DNA of 6,491 nt from Candidatus Zhuqueibacterota bacterium 4484_219. Its GTDB lineage: Bacteria > Zhuqueibacterota > JdFR-76 > 4484-219. The stretch spans positions 1 through 6,491 of the forward strand of contig MZGM01000135.1 in NCBI GenBank assembly GCA_002085035.1, in the 5' to 3' direction. The translations under genes and the position numbers were made by a program. Each line of letters begins with the position of its first letter. Within the stretch, counting starts at the first letter, position 1. The notes under the pieces are model-generated. The model searched no databases, had not been told where the DNA came from, and saw only the letters and a program-made list of their open reading frames with translations. Of this stretch, positions 6,284-6,491 are shown one piece after another.

Positions 6284-6491
6284 TAATTTCCTCGCGACCG
6301 GTTTTTTCAGTTAGTAGATTTCTAATTGCATGAAAGATATTTTTCAAATCATCAACTTCTTTCCCTTTACAATGAACAAAAGCTACGTTTGCTTCTCCAT
6401 GACTACATCTTTCTAGTTCAAAGGCAATCTGTCCATAGTTCATCTCCGGCACTACAAATCCCCTTGTCCTCTTTGCCAGCTCACTTATTCT
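6264..6491 (-). CDS. korA: 2-oxoacid:ferredoxin oxidoreductase alpha subunit, first copy (alpha1), C-terminal end only
   Basis: The frame is open from the right window edge to the TAA at 6264-6266, giving 75 residues of a gene that begins outside the window. An internal GTG at 6452 is not the true start, because the homology continues upstream of it (RISELAKRTRGFV). The fragment matches the C-terminus of alpha2: the first 40 residues align without gaps with 28 identities, including GFVVPE, NYGQI and ERCSHG. After that it diverges and lacks the last eight residues of alpha2. DNA similarity to the corresponding part of alpha2 is also plain to the eye. It overlaps the beta1 reading frame and is the most upstream visible member of the operon. 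Whether its pyrimidine-binding domain is intact cannot be seen here. Confidence 0.85.
   Translation of the reverse strand, partial: RISELAKRTRGFVVPEMNYGQIAFELERCSHGEANVAFVHCKGKEVDDLKNIFHAIRNLLTEKTGREEIIEYRNE
6289..6293 (-). promoter_or_regulatory. Ribosome binding site supporting the TTG start of beta1
   Basis: GAGGA on the minus strand lies five bases before the TTG at 6283, within the last codons of alpha1. The competing ATG at 6271 has no comparable site at normal spacing, although coupling to the alpha1 stop could serve it. Confidence 0.45.

Larger units (their letters stand above)
3551..6491 (-). repeat. Diverged tandem duplication of an alpha-beta gene pair
   Basis: Two alpha-beta units lie head to tail: alpha1 (part) with beta1, then alpha2 with beta2. 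Proteins match in order, and short exact DNA matches remain, for example GCTGTCCATCTTGCCAC (plus-strand spelling) in both beta genes near 3873 and 5740, and AATTTTCCTACTATAAT near 3641 and 5511. The remaining divergence means this is an old duplication, not a recent repeat. The left limit is the end of beta2; the right limit lies outside the window. Confidence 0.75.

Noticed and set aside
6264..6452. Small stand-alone 62-residue protein starting at the GTG at 6452
   Set aside because: Homology to the alpha subunit continues upstream to the window edge in the same frame, so it is the end of a longer gene.

Overview
The window is about 6.5 kb of densely packed bacterial DNA with every recognisable gene on the minus strand, so transcription runs from right to left. 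Short overlaps, Shine-Dalgarno-like sites and several GTG or TTG starts are typical of bacteria. A four-subunit-type ferredoxin-linked 2-oxoacid oxidoreductase suggests an anaerobe or microaerophile, or an organism using a ferredoxin-based (oxidative or reductive) TCA route. I cannot name the phylum; an uncultured or candidate-phylum bacterium is possible, but that is a guess.

Right part (6491 down to 2686): a kor-type operon for 2-oxoacid (probably 2-oxoglutarate):ferredoxin oxidoreductase. In transcription order it holds the C-terminal end of an alpha subunit (alpha1, cut by the window edge), an intact beta subunit (beta1), a complete second alpha subunit (alpha2), a shortened and catalytically stripped beta paralogue (beta2), a gamma subunit and a two-cluster ferredoxin delta subunit. 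The order alpha-beta-alpha-beta'-gamma-delta is best explained by tandem duplication of an alpha-beta pair, with gamma and delta single in this window. beta2 keeps an open frame and high identity to beta1 in its C-terminal half. It has lost all four predicted cluster cysteines, the thiamine diphosphate/Mg GDGD motif and the NN...TGGQ segment. This is the most unusual item here.

Middle (2495-2685): a 191-base gene-free gap with a purine-rich plus strand (pyrimidine-rich on the transcribed-sense minus strand), a weak possible promoter for the next unit, and no convincing terminator.

Left part (2494 down to 1): nadB, a complete L-aspartate oxidase for de novo NAD synthesis. It is followed after 26 bases by a GTG-started TIM-barrel protein of the sugar phosphate isomerase/AP endonuclease 2 family, which runs off the left edge. 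These two probably form a second transcription unit. No RNA gene, mobile element, CRISPR array or clear repeat other than the alpha/beta duplication was seen.
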